Positions 17,542-26,707 are shown, counted from the stretch's first letter. The stretch is DNA of 64,000 nt from Amycolatopsis coloradensis (GCF_037997115.1 NZ_CP150484.1:4824842-4888841); one strand, 5' to 3'. Numbers and translations: made by a program. Notes: generated by a model not told the origin, from the sequence alone.

Positions 17542-18681
17542 GTGACCGAGGTGCGCGAAAAATCACCCCTGACGGTCGTCGGGATCGGGGCCGACGGCTG
17601 GCCCGGCCTGTCCGAGCGGGCCAAGGAAGCACTGCTCGGCGCCGACGTGGTCGTGGGCTCGCCGCGTCAGCTCGCGTACCTGCCCGCCGGGATGAAAAGC
17701 GAACCCTGGCCCAGCCCGCTCCTTCCCGGCCTGGACGCCTTCCTCGCCGAGCGGGAAGGCCGTGTCTGCGTGCTGGCCAGCGGCGATCCCCTGCTGTCCG
17801 GCATCGGCACGACGCTGATCCAGCGCGGCTACGACGTCGAGGTCCTGCCCGCGCTCTCCTCGGTCACGCTCGCCCGCGCGAAACTCGGCTGGCCGGCGGA
17901 GGAGACCGAAGTGGTCACCGTCGTCGGCCGCGCGATCGGCAGGGTGAACCGCGTACTCACGCCCGGCCGGAAGATCCTCGTCCTCGGCGCGAACGCCGAA
18001 GACCTCCTTGACCTGCTCAAAGCCCGCGGTTACGGCAAAAGCCGCGTCACCGCGCTCTCCGACCTCGGCGGCCCGGACGAGCGTGTGGGCCCCGGCACGC
18101 TGACCGTGTTCGCCATCGAGGCCGACGGAACCGCGCTGCCGCTGACCGGCCTCCCTGACGACGCCTTCGAGCACGACGGGCAGCTCACCAAACGCGACCT
18201 CCGCGCGTCCGCGCTGGCCAGGCTCGCGCCGACACCCGGCGAACTGCTGTGGGACGTCGGCGCGGGTGCGGGCAGCGTCGGTATCGAGTGGTCCCGTGTG
18301 CATCCGCTGAACCGGGCGATCGCGATCGAACGGTCGCCCGAGCGAGCCGCCAGGATCACCCGGAACGCGCACGCTCTCGGCGTCCCGGAACTCGACGTGG
18401 TGATCGGAGCGGCACCGGAAGCCCTCGAAGGGCTGAGCAGGCCGCATGCCATCTTCCTCGGTGGCGGGCTGACCGTGCCCGGTGTGCTGGACGCCTGCCT
18501 GGCGACCGGCGCGCGGATCGTCGCGCACGGCGTGACCCTCGAATCCGAACAGCTGCTGGCCCGCGCGTACGGCGAGCACGGCGGGGAGCTGGTCCGCGTC
18601 GCCGTCGAACAGGCGGCGCCGCTGGGCGGATTCACCGGCTGGACCCCGGCGCGAGCCGTGACCCAATGGAGCAAACCGTGA
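17542..18681 (+). CDS. cobL: Precorrin-6Y C5,15-methyltransferase CobL
   Basis: A 379-residue two-domain enzyme that methylates precorrin-6B at C5 and C15 and removes the C12 acetate carboxyl. The N-terminal tetrapyrrole methylase domain shows TVVGIGADGW, ASGDPLLSGIG and LPALSSVTLARAKLGWP. The C-terminal CbiT-like decarboxylating methyltransferase has the SAM-binding motif WDVGAGAGSVGIEW. The start is GTG 17542, divergent from the chelatase with a 59-base gap. It leads a rightward set in which each gene overlaps the next by four bases. Confidence 0.95.
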   Translation: MTEVREKSPLTVVGIGADGWPGLSERAKEALLGADVVVGSPRQLAYLPAGMKSEPWPSPLLPGLDAFLAEREGRVCVLASGDPLLSGIGTTLIQRGYDVEVLPALSSVTLARAKLGWPAEETEVVTVVGRAIGRVNRVLTPGRKILVLGANAEDLLDLLKARGYGKSRVTALSDLGGPDERVGPGTLTVFAIEADGTALPLTGLPDDAFEHDGQLTKRDLRASALARLAPTPGELLWDVGAGAGSVGIEWSRVHPLNRAIAIERSPERAARITRNAHALGVPELDVVIGAAPEALEGLSRPHAIFLGGGLTVPGVLDACLATGARIVAHGVTLESEQLLARAYGEHGGELVRVAVEQAAPLGGFTGWTPARAVTQWSKP

Positions 18682-19439
18682 CAGTGCACTTCATCGGCGC
18701 GGGTCCCGGCGCGGCCGACCTCATCACCGTGCGGGGCCGTGACCTGCTCGGCCGCTGCGAAACCTGCCTGTACCCCGGGAGCATGACACCGACAGCGCTC
18801 TTGGAGTACTGCCCGGACGACGCGGTGCTCGTCGACACCGCGAACCTCGACCTGCCCGCGATCGTCGAGCGCATGGTCGAGGCCCACGAGAAGGGCCACG
18901 AGATCGCGCGGCTCTGTTCCGGCGACCCGTCGATCTACAGCGCCGTCGCCGAGCAGATGCGCCGCCTCGACGCGGCAGGAGTTCCCTACGACGTCACGCC
19001 GGGGGTGCCCGCGTTCGCCGCCGCGGCCGCGCTGCTCAAGCGTGAACTGACCGTGCCCGAGGTCGGCCAGAGCCTGGTCGTCACGCGGGCACAGGCCCGG
19101 TCGACCGCCATGCCACCGGGGGAAACGCTGGCGAACTTCGCGCGCACCGGCACCACCCTCGCGCTGCATCTGGCGATCAACCGCGTCGAGCAGGTAGTCG
19201 ACGAATTGCGGCCGTTCTACACCGACGACTGCCCGGCGGCGGTGGTGGCGCTGGCGAGTCAGCCCGGTGAGCAGGTGCTGCGCGGCACCCTCGGCACCAT
19301 CGCCGCCCAGTCCCGTGCGGCCGGGATCAGCCGCGCGGCGATGATCTTCGTCGGACAAGTCCTTGCCGCCGAAGGGTTTCCCGACAGTTTCCTGTACTCG
19401 GCCACCCGAGATCGCGCCAACCAACCGGAGTCGCTGTGA
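18678..19439 (+). CDS. cobM: Precorrin-4 C11-methyltransferase CobM
   Basis: A 253-residue class III tetrapyrrole methylase that adds the C11 methyl group to precorrin-4. Motifs are the N-terminal VHFIGAGPGAADLITVRG, CLYPGSMTP, CSGDPSIYSAVAEQM and VTPGVPAFAAAAA. I use GTG 18678, which overlaps the cobL stop as GTGA and has a GGAGC site six bases upstream; an ATG four codons earlier (18666) is possible. Length is normal. The stop overlaps the start of the oxidoreductase gene. Confidence 0.94.
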   Translation: MTVHFIGAGPGAADLITVRGRDLLGRCETCLYPGSMTPTALLEYCPDDAVLVDTANLDLPAIVERMVEAHEKGHEIARLCSGDPSIYSAVAEQMRRLDAAGVPYDVTPGVPAFAAAAALLKRELTVPEVGQSLVVTRAQARSTAMPPGETLANFARTGTTLALHLAINRVEQVVDELRPFYTDDCPAAVVALASQPGEQVLRGTLGTIAAQSRAAGISRAAMIFVGQVLAAEGFPDSFLYSATRDRANQPESL

Positions 19440-20431
19440 AGAACCTGCGCTGGGGCCTGCTGGCCGCCGGGACCATCGCCGCCGAGTTCGCGGCGGGCGT
19501 CGATGAGAGCGAACACGGTGTCCTCGAAGCCGTCGCCGCGCGATCCGGTGACCGGGCGGCCGAGTTCGCGAGCCGCTTCGAGATCCCGAAATGCTATGGC
19601 GCGTACGAAGACCTGCTCGCCGATCCGGACGTCGACGCGATCTACATCTCGACGCCGCATCCGCTGCACGGCGAATGGGCGATCCGCGCGGCCGAAGCGG
19701 GCAAGCACATCCTGTGCGAGAAGCCGCTGACGATGTCCGTCGCCGAGGCGGAGAAGGTCATCGAGGCCGCCCGCGCCAACGACGTCTTCCTCATGGAGGC
19801 GTTCATGTACCGGCTGCATCCGCAGATCCGGCGGCTGGCCGAGCTGATCTCATGCGGCGCCATCGGCGAGGTCCGCGCCGTGGACGTCACCTTCAGCTAC
19901 CACTTCGCCGTACCCCGGCTCATCGATCCCGCGCTGGGTGGTGGCGGGATCTTCGACGTCGGCTGTTACTGCACGTCACTCGCGCGGCTGGTCTCGCAGG
20001 CGGCGACCGGGCAGGACGTCGTCGAGCCCGAAGAGGTGCTCGGGATGGCGAGGCTCGACGAGAACGGCGTCGACGAGGTCGCGTTCGGGCTGCTGCGGCT
20101 GCCGGGCGGGATCCTCGCGCAGCTGGCCTGCGGCTTCCAGCTGACGCAGGACGACCACATCCGCGTGTACGGCTCGGAAGGGCAGCTGTACGTGCCGAAA
20201 CCCGCGTGGATCCACGAAATGCGCAAGCCCAAGACGTCGCAGATCATCCTCACGCCGGAAGGTGGCGAACCTGAGGCGATCGAAGTCGAAGCGACTCAAG
20301 GCCTCTTCGCTCGCGAAGCCGACCACGTCGCCACGCACCTCGAAGACCGCCAGGCGCCCGAACTCACCTGGGCGGAGACGCTCGCGAATCTGCGCACGCT
20401 GGAACGGTGGCGCGAGGCTGTGGCCCGATGA
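19436..20431 (+). CDS. Gfo/Idh/MocA-family oxidoreductase inside the cob operon
   Basis: A 331-residue NAD(P)-dependent oxidoreductase of the Gfo/Idh/MocA superfamily. The Rossmann start is WGLLAAGTIAAEFAAGV, the cofactor-side lysine is in the classic CEKPLTM motif (about residues 99-105), and EAFMYRLHPQ and the GGGGIFDVGCYC segment match the dihydrodiol/trans-1,2-dihydrobenzene dehydrogenase and glucose-fructose oxidoreductase branch. It starts with GTG 19436, overlapping cobM by four bases, and its stop overlaps cobK by four bases. It is therefore locked in the middle of the cobalamin operon, though no B12 step is known to need this family. Substrate unknown. Confidence 0.9.
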   Translation: MKNLRWGLLAAGTIAAEFAAGVDESEHGVLEAVAARSGDRAAEFASRFEIPKCYGAYEDLLADPDVDAIYISTPHPLHGEWAIRAAEAGKHILCEKPLTMSVAEAEKVIEAARANDVFLMEAFMYRLHPQIRRLAELISCGAIGEVRAVDVTFSYHFAVPRLIDPALGGGGIFDVGCYCTSLARLVSQAATGQDVVEPEEVLGMARLDENGVDEVAFGLLRLPGGILAQLACGFQLTQDDHIRVYGSEGQLYVPKPAWIHEMRKPKTSQIILTPEGGEPEAIEVEATQGLFAREADHVATHLEDRQAPELTWAETLANLRTLERWREAVAR

Positions 20432-21171
20432 AGCTGCTGATCCTGGGCGGCACCGGCGAAGCACGCGAGCTCGCGAAGGCCCTCGTGGCGCGCGGCGAGC
20501 ACGTCGTGTCCTCACTCGCGGGCCGCGTCGCGCGCCCGAAGCTGCCCGACGGCGAGACCCGCGTCGGCGGCTTCGGCGGCCCGGCGGGTCTCGCGCGCTG
20601 GCTGACCGAGAACGACGTCGACGCGGTGATCGACGCCACGCATCCCTTCGCCGAACGCATCGGCTCGAACGCGGCCATCGCGGCGGGGGAAACGGGTACA
20701 CCGCTGCTCAGGCTCGCCAGGCCCGGCTGGACCGAACAGCCCGGCGACACCTGGCACTGGGCCGACGACCTCGACCACGCCGCGCGGCTGCTCCCGGCGC
20801 TCGGCGAACGCGTGTTCCTCACCAGTGGACGCCAAGGGCTCGCCGCCTTCGCCGGGCTGGACCTCTGGTTCCTGATCCGCTGCGTCGACCCGCCCGAGGT
20901 GCCGCTCCCCCGCCGTCACGAAATCCTGCTGGACCGCGGGCCGTACACGGTGGAGAAGGAACGCGCGCTCATGGAACGGCACGGCGTCGAGGTCCTCGTC
21001 ACCAAGGACAGCGGCGGCGAGATGACCGCGGCGAAGCTCACGGCGGCCCGCGGGCTCGGCCTCCCGGTGGTCGTCGTCCAGCGGCCGCGGCGACCGGAAA
21101 CGGCCAGCGTAACGACAGTTCAGGGCGCCATAACCTGGTTGAGCGGCACGGTGAAGGGCAGCCCTGCGTAA
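20428..21171 (+). CDS. cobK: Precorrin-6A reductase CobK
   Basis: A 247-residue NADPH-dependent reductase converting precorrin-6A to precorrin-6B. The nucleotide site is ILGGTGEAREL at the N terminus; AVIDATHPFAERI, LTSGRQGLAAF, LIRCVDPPEVPLP and VTKDSGG match the CobK/CbiJ family. The ATG at 20428 overlaps the stop of the oxidoreductase (ATGA). It closes the rightward cobL-cobM-oxidoreductase-cobK set; the arabinosyltransferase gene begins 33 bases later. Confidence 0.94.
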   Translation: MKLLILGGTGEARELAKALVARGEHVVSSLAGRVARPKLPDGETRVGGFGGPAGLARWLTENDVDAVIDATHPFAERIGSNAAIAAGETGTPLLRLARPGWTEQPGDTWHWADDLDHAARLLPALGERVFLTSGRQGLAAFAGLDLWFLIRCVDPPEVPLPRRHEILLDRGPYTVEKERALMERHGVEVLVTKDSGGEMTAAKLTAARGLGLPVVVVQRPRRPETASVTTVQGAITWLSGTVKGSPA

Positions 21172-21204
21172 GCCGTTCGGACCAGACCCGTTAGCGTTGC
21201 GCCG

Positions 21205-24200
21205 ATGCGTCTGATCGCTGTCACGCTGGGGTTGCTGTCCGCCTTGTGCGCGTTGGCTTTCCCCTTCCTGCCGGTGGTGCAGGACACAGCGGAGGTCGTC
21301 TGGCCAACGGGCGGCGACACCCGCTCCGTCAACGCGCCCTTGACCGGGTACTGGGCGCAGGATCTGCGCGTCGACCTGCCGTGCACGACCGTCCGGTCGC
21401 TGGACGCGCGTTCGCAGGGCCAGGCGCTGTTGTTCTCCACCGTGCCCGACGGCCGCACCGACCCGCGCGCGGGCAAGGGCGTCGGCCTGCAACTGCGGAT
21501 CGACAACGGCGTGCTGCTCGCCTCCAGCCAGGGTCAGCAGATCGTGCAGCAGCCCCTCCCGGAGAAGAACTGCGACGTCAAGCTCCGTGCGGACGCGAAC
21601 CAGATGACGGTGACCGTCGCCGAGACCGTGGTGTTCCACGCCGAGGGCGACGTCCGGCCGCGGCTGGTCGGGATCTACTCCTCGATCAACGCGGCCAAGG
21701 ACCCGATCGCCGGCCTGCACGTCTCGGTCGTCCCGGACACCCGCTACCAGACTTCGCCGACCGTGTGGAAGTGGATCATCGGCGTCATCGCGGCGCTGTC
21801 GTTCATCGGCTGCCTGATCGCGGTGTGGCGGATGGACTCCGGCTTCGCCCGCCGCGCGCCGCGCTGGGCGCCGGTCGGCTGGTGGCGGCTGACCGCCCGC
21901 GACGCGACGGTGATCATCGCGCTCGGCGCGTGGGTCTTCATCGGCCCGGTCACCTCGGACGACGGCTACATCCTCACGATGTCGAGAGTGGCCGAAGAGA
22001 CCGGCTACCTGACGAACTACCACCGCTGGTTCGGGGTCGCCGAGGCGCCGTTCGGCTGGTTCTACCACGTGTACCAGCTGATGGCGCACGTCAGCACGGT
22101 GCCGCCGTGGATCCGGCTCCCGTCGTTCCTGCTCGGCGTGCTGAGCTGGCTGCTGATCAGCCGCGAGGTCATGCCGCGCCTGGGCACGCAGGTCCGCACG
22201 AGCCGCGCCGCGGGCTGGGCCGCCGCCGCGGTCTTCCTGGTCTGGTGGATGCCGTTCAACAACGGTGTCCGGCCCGAACCGGTCGCCGCGCTGGGCTCGC
22301 TGCTGGCGATCTGCGCCGTCGAACGCGCGCTGGTGACCCGCCGTCTGCTGCCGTTGTGCCTCGGGCTGACCGCCGCCGGGTTCACCCTGGCCGCGACGCC
22401 GACCGGGCTGATCGCGGTCGCGCCGTTCCTGGTCGCCGCGCGCCCGCTGTACAAACTGGTCCGCCAGCGCGCCGAGAACGGCTGGCTGCCGGTGCTCGCG
22501 CCGGTGCTGGCCGCCGGGCTGCTGGTGCTGGTCGTGGTGTTCGCCGACCAGACCTTCGCCACCGTGCAGGAGGCGACCCGGATCCGCACCCTGGTCGGCC
22601 CGAACCTGTCGTGGTTCCAGGAACTCGCGCGCTACCAGCTGCTGTTCGAAAGCCTGCCGGACGGCTCCGTGCCACGCCGGTTCCCCGTGCTGCTGGTGCT
22701 GCTGTGCACCGGGACCTGCCTGGTGGTGCTGCTGCGCCGCGGCCGGATCCCCGGCGCCGCGCTCGGCCCCAGCCGCCGCCTGATCGGCACGGTCGCGCTG
22801 TTCTTCCTGCTGCTGGCGCTGACCCCGACCAAATGGACGCACCACTTCGGCGCGTTCGCCGCGGTCGGCGCGGCCATGGCGGCGTTGACCGCGCTGGCGA
22901 CCAGCTCGACGGTGCTGCGGTCACGGCGTAACCGGGCGGCGTTCCTCGCCGGGCTGCTCGTGGTCGGCGCGCTGGCCGCGACCGGGCCCAACTCGTACTG
23001 GTTCGTCTCGAAACTCGGCGTGCAGTGGACGGCGGTGGCGCCGTCGATCGGCGGGATCCCGCTGTCGACGATCCTGCTGATCGCGGCCGCGATCTCCGGG
23101 GTGTACGCGTTCGTGGAGAACGTCCGCGCGCACCGGCCAGGTCTTCAGGCGGGACCGCAGGAGGGGCGGAGCCGGTCGCTGCGGCTCGGTTCGCTCTCGC
23201 TGGTGGTCGTCTGCGGTCTGATGGCCACGGGCGAATTCGTCAGCATGGCGTGGGCGATCCACAACCAGCAGGGTTCCTACAGCCTCGGCGCCGCGAACTT
23301 CGGGCACCTGTTCGGCAAGAGCTGCAACCTCTCCGACCACGTGATGGTGGAACGCGACGCCGCGACCAGCATCCTGCGGGCCCAGTCCGAACAGCGGACG
23401 GTGCCGGTGAAGAAGGAGGAGCCGCCCGCCGGGCAGACCCCGCCGCCGCTGCCCGATCCCGAGCAGGACAACGGCCGGGTGCAGACCGGGTTCCACACCC
23501 GCGCGATCGACGACAAGGATCCGCTGGCCGAGCCGCCGCACGGCTTCAAACCCGACGAAGTCCCGATGTGGAGCAGCTTCCTCGACCCCGAGACGCGGGC
23601 CGGGCGGCTGCGCAGCGACTGGTACGCCCTCTCCGAAAAGCCGGCCGACGGCCAGATCGTGGTCGCCACCGCGGGCGCGGCCCGGCGCCCGACGTCGGTC
23701 AGCCTCGACTACGGCGTGAACACCAGCGAAGGCGTGAAGGTCGTCCGCAGCCAGTTCGTGCTGCCGCCCGGCGCCGGGACCAACGGCTGGAACGACACCC
23801 GGATCAACCTGCGCGACCTCCCGGCCGAGACGACGTCCGTGCGGATCAACATCGTCGACAACGACCTCACCGAGGACGGCTGGATCGCCGCGTCCGCGCC
23901 GCGCGTGCCGACGTTCACCACGCTGACCGAAAAGATCGCGGGCAAGCAGGTGTACATCGACTGGCCCGCGTCGTTCGTCTACCCGTGCGTGCAGCCGGTG
24001 ACCTCGCACGACGGCATCTCGAAGGTGCCGGACTACCGGATCACCCCCGGCGCCGTCGCCGACGAGGCGAACTGGGCGTCCAGCACCAACGGCGGCCCGA
24101 TCGGCTGGCTCGAAGAGGTCGCGGCCGAACCCGAGGTGCCCAGCTACCTGATCGGCCAGCCGAGCCAGTCCTGGGGCCAGCTGCTGCAGGTGGAACCCTT

Positions 24201-24309
24201 CACCGAGGGGATCGCGCCGACCATCGTCCACGGCGAGAAGGTCGTCCCCGGCTGGTGGTCGCCGGGTCCGGGACCGCGGCAGCCGAACGGCAAGGACCCG
24301 ACCCGCTAG
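21205..24309 (+). CDS. EmbC-family arabinosyltransferase
   Basis: A 1034-residue integral membrane glycosyltransferase of the EmbA/B/C family that polymerises arabinofuranose from decaprenyl-phosphoarabinose into wall arabinan. It starts with a membrane span, has an N-terminal carbohydrate-binding ectodomain (about 30-190), then many membrane spans. The catalytic extracytoplasmic loop carries the GT-C acidic motif TSDDGYI near residue 250. A C-terminal ectodomain (about 680-1030) has the carbohydrate-binding module typical of the family. A perfect hairpin terminator follows. Being a single Emb-like protein next to B12 genes, its place in wall assembly (arabinogalactan or lipoarabinan) cannot be fixed from sequence. 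Confidence 0.93.
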   Translation: MRLIAVTLGLLSALCALAFPFLPVVQDTAEVVWPTGGDTRSVNAPLTGYWAQDLRVDLPCTTVRSLDARSQGQALLFSTVPDGRTDPRAGKGVGLQLRIDNGVLLASSQGQQIVQQPLPEKNCDVKLRADANQMTVTVAETVVFHAEGDVRPRLVGIYSSINAAKDPIAGLHVSVVPDTRYQTSPTVWKWIIGVIAALSFIGCLIAVWRMDSGFARRAPRWAPVGWWRLTARDATVIIALGAWVFIGPVTSDDGYILTMSRVAEETGYLTNYHRWFGVAEAPFGWFYHVYQLMAHVSTVPPWIRLPSFLLGVLSWLLISREVMPRLGTQVRTSRAAGWAAAAVFLVWWMPFNNGVRPEPVAALGSLLAICAVERALVTRRLLPLCLGLTAAGFTLAATPTGLIAVAPFLVAARPLYKLVRQRAENGWLPVLAPVLAAGLLVLVVVFADQTFATVQEATRIRTLVGPNLSWFQELARYQLLFESLPDGSVPRRFPVLLVLLCTGTCLVVLLRRGRIPGAALGPSRRLIGTVALFFLLLALTPTKWTHHFGAFAAVGAAMAALTALATSSTVLRSRRNRAAFLAGLLVVGALAATGPNSYWFVSKLGVQWTAVAPSIGGIPLSTILLIAAAISGVYAFVENVRAHRPGLQAGPQEGRSRSLRLGSLSLVVVCGLMATGEFVSMAWAIHNQQGSYSLGAANFGHLFGKSCNLSDHVMVERDAATSILRAQSEQRTVPVKKEEPPAGQTPPPLPDPEQDNGRVQTGFHTRAIDDKDPLAEPPHGFKPDEVPMWSSFLDPETRAGRLRSDWYALSEKPADGQIVVATAGAARRPTSVSLDYGVNTSEGVKVVRSQFVLPPGAGTNGWNDTRINLRDLPAETTSVRINIVDNDLTEDGWIAASAPRVPTFTTLTEKIAGKQVYIDWPASFVYPCVQPVTSHDGISKVPDYRITPGAVADEANWASSTNGGPIGWLEEVAAEPEVPSYLIGQPSQSWGQLLQVEPFTEGIAPTIVHGEKVVPGWWSPGPGPRQPNGKDPTR

Positions 24310-24315
24310 TGGGCT

Positions 24316-24358
24316 GAAAGCGTCCTTCACCGCATCAGACGCGGTGAAGGACGCTTTC
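24316..24358. terminator. Perfect 18-bp hairpin between convergent genes
   Basis: GAAAGCGTCCTTCACCGC (24316-24333) pairs exactly with 24341-24358 around the loop ATCAGAC. It sits seven bases after the arabinosyltransferase stop and eight bases before the HelR stop on the other strand, so it can serve both genes. A third copy of its arm (GAAAGCGTCCTTCA, 24376-24389) lies inside the HelR coding end. Confidence 0.8.
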
Positions 24359-24366
24359 GTCACGTC

Positions 24367-26544
24367 TCATGCGGGGAAAGCGTCCTTCAGCGCCTCCGGC
24401 AGCTCCCCTTCGTACAGGACGCCGAGCCGCTGCGTAGCGCGCGTGAGCGCGACGTACAGCTCAGCGGCACCGCGCGGGCCGTCGGCGAGGATCCGCTCCG
24501 GGTCCACGACGAGGACGGCGTCGAACTCGAGCCCCTTCGTCTCCGAGGCGGGCACTGTGCCCGGCACCCCGGGCGGGCCGATCACGACGCTGGTGCCTTC
24601 ACGCCCGGCTTCGTCCTTGACGAACTCCTCGATGGCGCCCGCCAGCGAATCCGCGTCGACCTGCCGTGCCCACGGACGGACCCCGTTGGACCGGACCGAC
24701 TCCGGTGCCCGGACCTCGGGCGCGAACTCGGCGAGCACCGACGCGGCGACGGCCATGATCTCCGCCGGGGTGCGGTAGTTCACCGTCAGCGACCGGTAGA
24801 CCCAGCGGCCCGGCACGTACGGCCTCAGCATCGCGTCCCACGATCGCGCCCCGGCCTCGGACCGGCGCTGCGCCAGATCGCCGACGACGGTGAACGACCG
24901 GTTGGGACAGCGCCGCATCAGCACCCGCCAGTCCATTTCGGACAGTTCCTGCGCCTCGTCGACCACGACGTGCCGGTACGTCCAGTCCCGATCGGCGGAG
25001 GCGCGTTCGACGAGGCTGCGCGTGTCGTGCTCCACGAACCGGTCGGCGAGTTCGTCGGCGAAGAGCAGGTTCTCCGCCGACAGCATGACGTCCTCGTCCA
25101 TCTCCTCGCGGTCGAGCTTCATCGTGTCGAGCACACCTTCGGCGTACTCGGCCTCGGCCTTCTTCTCCCGAGCCAGCGCCTTCTCCGCCGCCTCGTCCGC
25201 CGCCTTGTCGCGGCCGAGCAGGTCGACGAGTTCGTCGAGCAGCGGCATGTCCGACACCGTCCAGGCTTCCCCGTCGGCGCGCAGCAACGCCTGGTCGGCC
25301 CCCGCCGCGCGAAGCCGTTCCGAGGACGAGAGAAGCGAGCCCAGCAGGCTTTCGGGCGTCAGGATCGGCCAGAGCTCGTCGAGCGCGGTGGTGAACGTCT
25401 CGCTCTCCGCCAGTTCCTTCAGCAAATCCTTCCGCAGCCGCTCCCATTCGTCGCGGTCGTCCCGGCTGAGCCAGCCGCGGCCGATCCGCGCGATCGCCCG
25501 CTCCGTCAGGACGTACGTGACGATGTCGGTGAACGTCCCCCGCGCCTCGTTGTGCGGCAGACCGCTCTTGCGCGCCTCGTCCCTGGCCCATTCCGCGGTC
25601 TCGGCGTCGATCCGCACGGTGACGTCGGCGAGGTCGATCAGCACCGGCTCCTCCGGCAGCCGCTGGCGATCGGCGACGGCGGCCTTGAGGACGTCCAGCA
25701 TCTTCAGCGAACCCTTGAGCCGGGTGGCTTCCGGCCCGTCCTCGGCGGTGACGTGCTTGCCGGGGACGAAATCGCCGGTGGTCATGAACACCACATCGGT
25801 CTCGCCCAAGGACGGCAGGACCCGGCCGATATGGTGCAGGAACGCCGGATTCGGCCCGACCACGAGCACGCCGTGGCGTTCCATCCGCTCGCGCTGGGTG
25901 TAGAGCAGGTACGCGACGCGGTGCAGCGCCACCACGGTCTTCCCGGTACCCGGCCCACCTTCGATCACCAGCACCCCGGGGTGCTCGTGCCGGATGATCT
26001 CGTCCTGTTCGGCCTGGATCGTCGCGACGATGTCACGCATCCCCTCGCCGCGCGGCGCGTTGACGGCCGCGAGCAGCGCCGCGTCACCCTCCGCGTCGCC
26101 GCCGGGACGGCCGAACATCTCGTCGGTGAACCCGAGCAGCTCACGTCCGTGCGTGTGGAACTGGCGGCGACGGCGCATCTTCTCCGGCGTCGCCGCGGTC
26201 GCGGTGTAGAACGGGCGGGCGGCGGGTGCCCGCCAGTCGAGCAGCACCGGCTCGTAGTCGTTCTCCTCGTCGAAGAGCCCGATACGGCCGATGTACGAGG
26301 TCTCCCCCGCGAGACTGTCCAGCCTGCCGAAGCACAGCCCGTTGTCGACGACGTCCAGCCGCCGCGACTCCCTGGCCAGCGCCCGCACCTCGACGTCGCG
26401 TTCCATGGCCGTCCCGCCGGTTCCGCCCAGCGCCGCCTGGAACTCCCCCTTCACCCGCGCGCGTTCGGCGTCCAGGCGCGTGTAGAGCCCGGCGACGTAT
26501 TCGCGTTCGGACCGCAACTCTTCTTCATGACCCTGAGTTGACAC
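24367..26544 (-). CDS. helR: HelR/HelD-type RNA polymerase-associated ATPase
   Basis: A 725-residue UvrD-like superfamily 1 ATPase of the HelD family. An N-terminal charged coiled coil (about 5-45, HEEELRSEREYVAGL) is the arm that enters the RNA polymerase secondary channel. Walker A is GGPGTGKTVVALHR, with the conserved family segment LVVGPNPAFLHHIGRVLPSLG, then DEAQELSEMDWRVLMRRCP (motif II), GDLAQRR and the C-terminal TKGLEFDAVLVVDP and YVALTRATQRL motifs. Actinobacterial HelD/HelR recycles stalled polymerase, and HelR dislodges rifamycins. The GTG at 26544 has a GGGAG site. A palindrome resembling the rifamycin-associated element lies 54-75 bases upstream, which is why I prefer HelR. The last codons fall inside a repeat arm. 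Confidence 0.85.
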   Translation of the reverse strand: MSTQGHEEELRSEREYVAGLYTRLDAERARVKGEFQAALGGTGGTAMERDVEVRALARESRRLDVVDNGLCFGRLDSLAGETSYIGRIGLFDEENDYEPVLLDWRAPAARPFYTATAATPEKMRRRRQFHTHGRELLGFTDEMFGRPGGDAEGDAALLAAVNAPRGEGMRDIVATIQAEQDEIIRHEHPGVLVIEGGPGTGKTVVALHRVAYLLYTQRERMERHGVLVVGPNPAFLHHIGRVLPSLGETDVVFMTTGDFVPGKHVTAEDGPEATRLKGSLKMLDVLKAAVADRQRLPEEPVLIDLADVTVRIDAETAEWARDEARKSGLPHNEARGTFTDIVTYVLTERAIARIGRGWLSRDDRDEWERLRKDLLKELAESETFTTALDELWPILTPESLLGSLLSSSERLRAAGADQALLRADGEAWTVSDMPLLDELVDLLGRDKAADEAAEKALAREKKAEAEYAEGVLDTMKLDREEMDEDVMLSAENLLFADELADRFVEHDTRSLVERASADRDWTYRHVVVDEAQELSEMDWRVLMRRCPNRSFTVVGDLAQRRSEAGARSWDAMLRPYVPGRWVYRSLTVNYRTPAEIMAVAASVLAEFAPEVRAPESVRSNGVRPWARQVDADSLAGAIEEFVKDEAGREGTSVVIGPPGVPGTVPASETKGLEFDAVLVVDPERILADGPRGAAELYVALTRATQRLGVLYEGELPEALKDAFPA

Positions 26545-26597
26545 AGACTCCCATTTCACCAGGTTTCGGCTACGGCGAGTGAGTTTGAGGCATGACC

Positions 26598-26619
26598 GGG
26601 GTCTTGTGGCAAGTCCCCC
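26598..26619 (-). promoter_or_regulatory. Probable rifamycin-associated element (RAE)
   Basis: A 21-22 base interrupted palindrome: arms GGGGTCTTG and CAAGTCCCC around TGG (plus-strand reading), with one mismatched pair. Read toward helR it contains GGGGACTTG, then CAAGACCCC. As I remember it, the RAE is a roughly 19-base inverted repeat built on GGGGCTTG...CAAGGCCCC, found before rifamycin-inactivating genes and helR in actinomycetes. Its position 54-75 bases before the helR start fits. The consensus is from memory and was not searched. Confidence 0.6.
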
Positions 26620-26707
26620 CATGCGCTATATGTTTATTACGGAGGGAGTTGCCTTCGTTCACTTCTCGGCCCGTCGGGCCCTTTGTCCACCGCATTTTCA
26701 TGCCCAG

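Noticed and set aside
20512-22845. Long minus-strand open frame across cobK and the arabinosyltransferase
   Set aside because: Its product is Gln/Arg/His-rich low-complexity sequence with no domain, opposite two well-supported genes.
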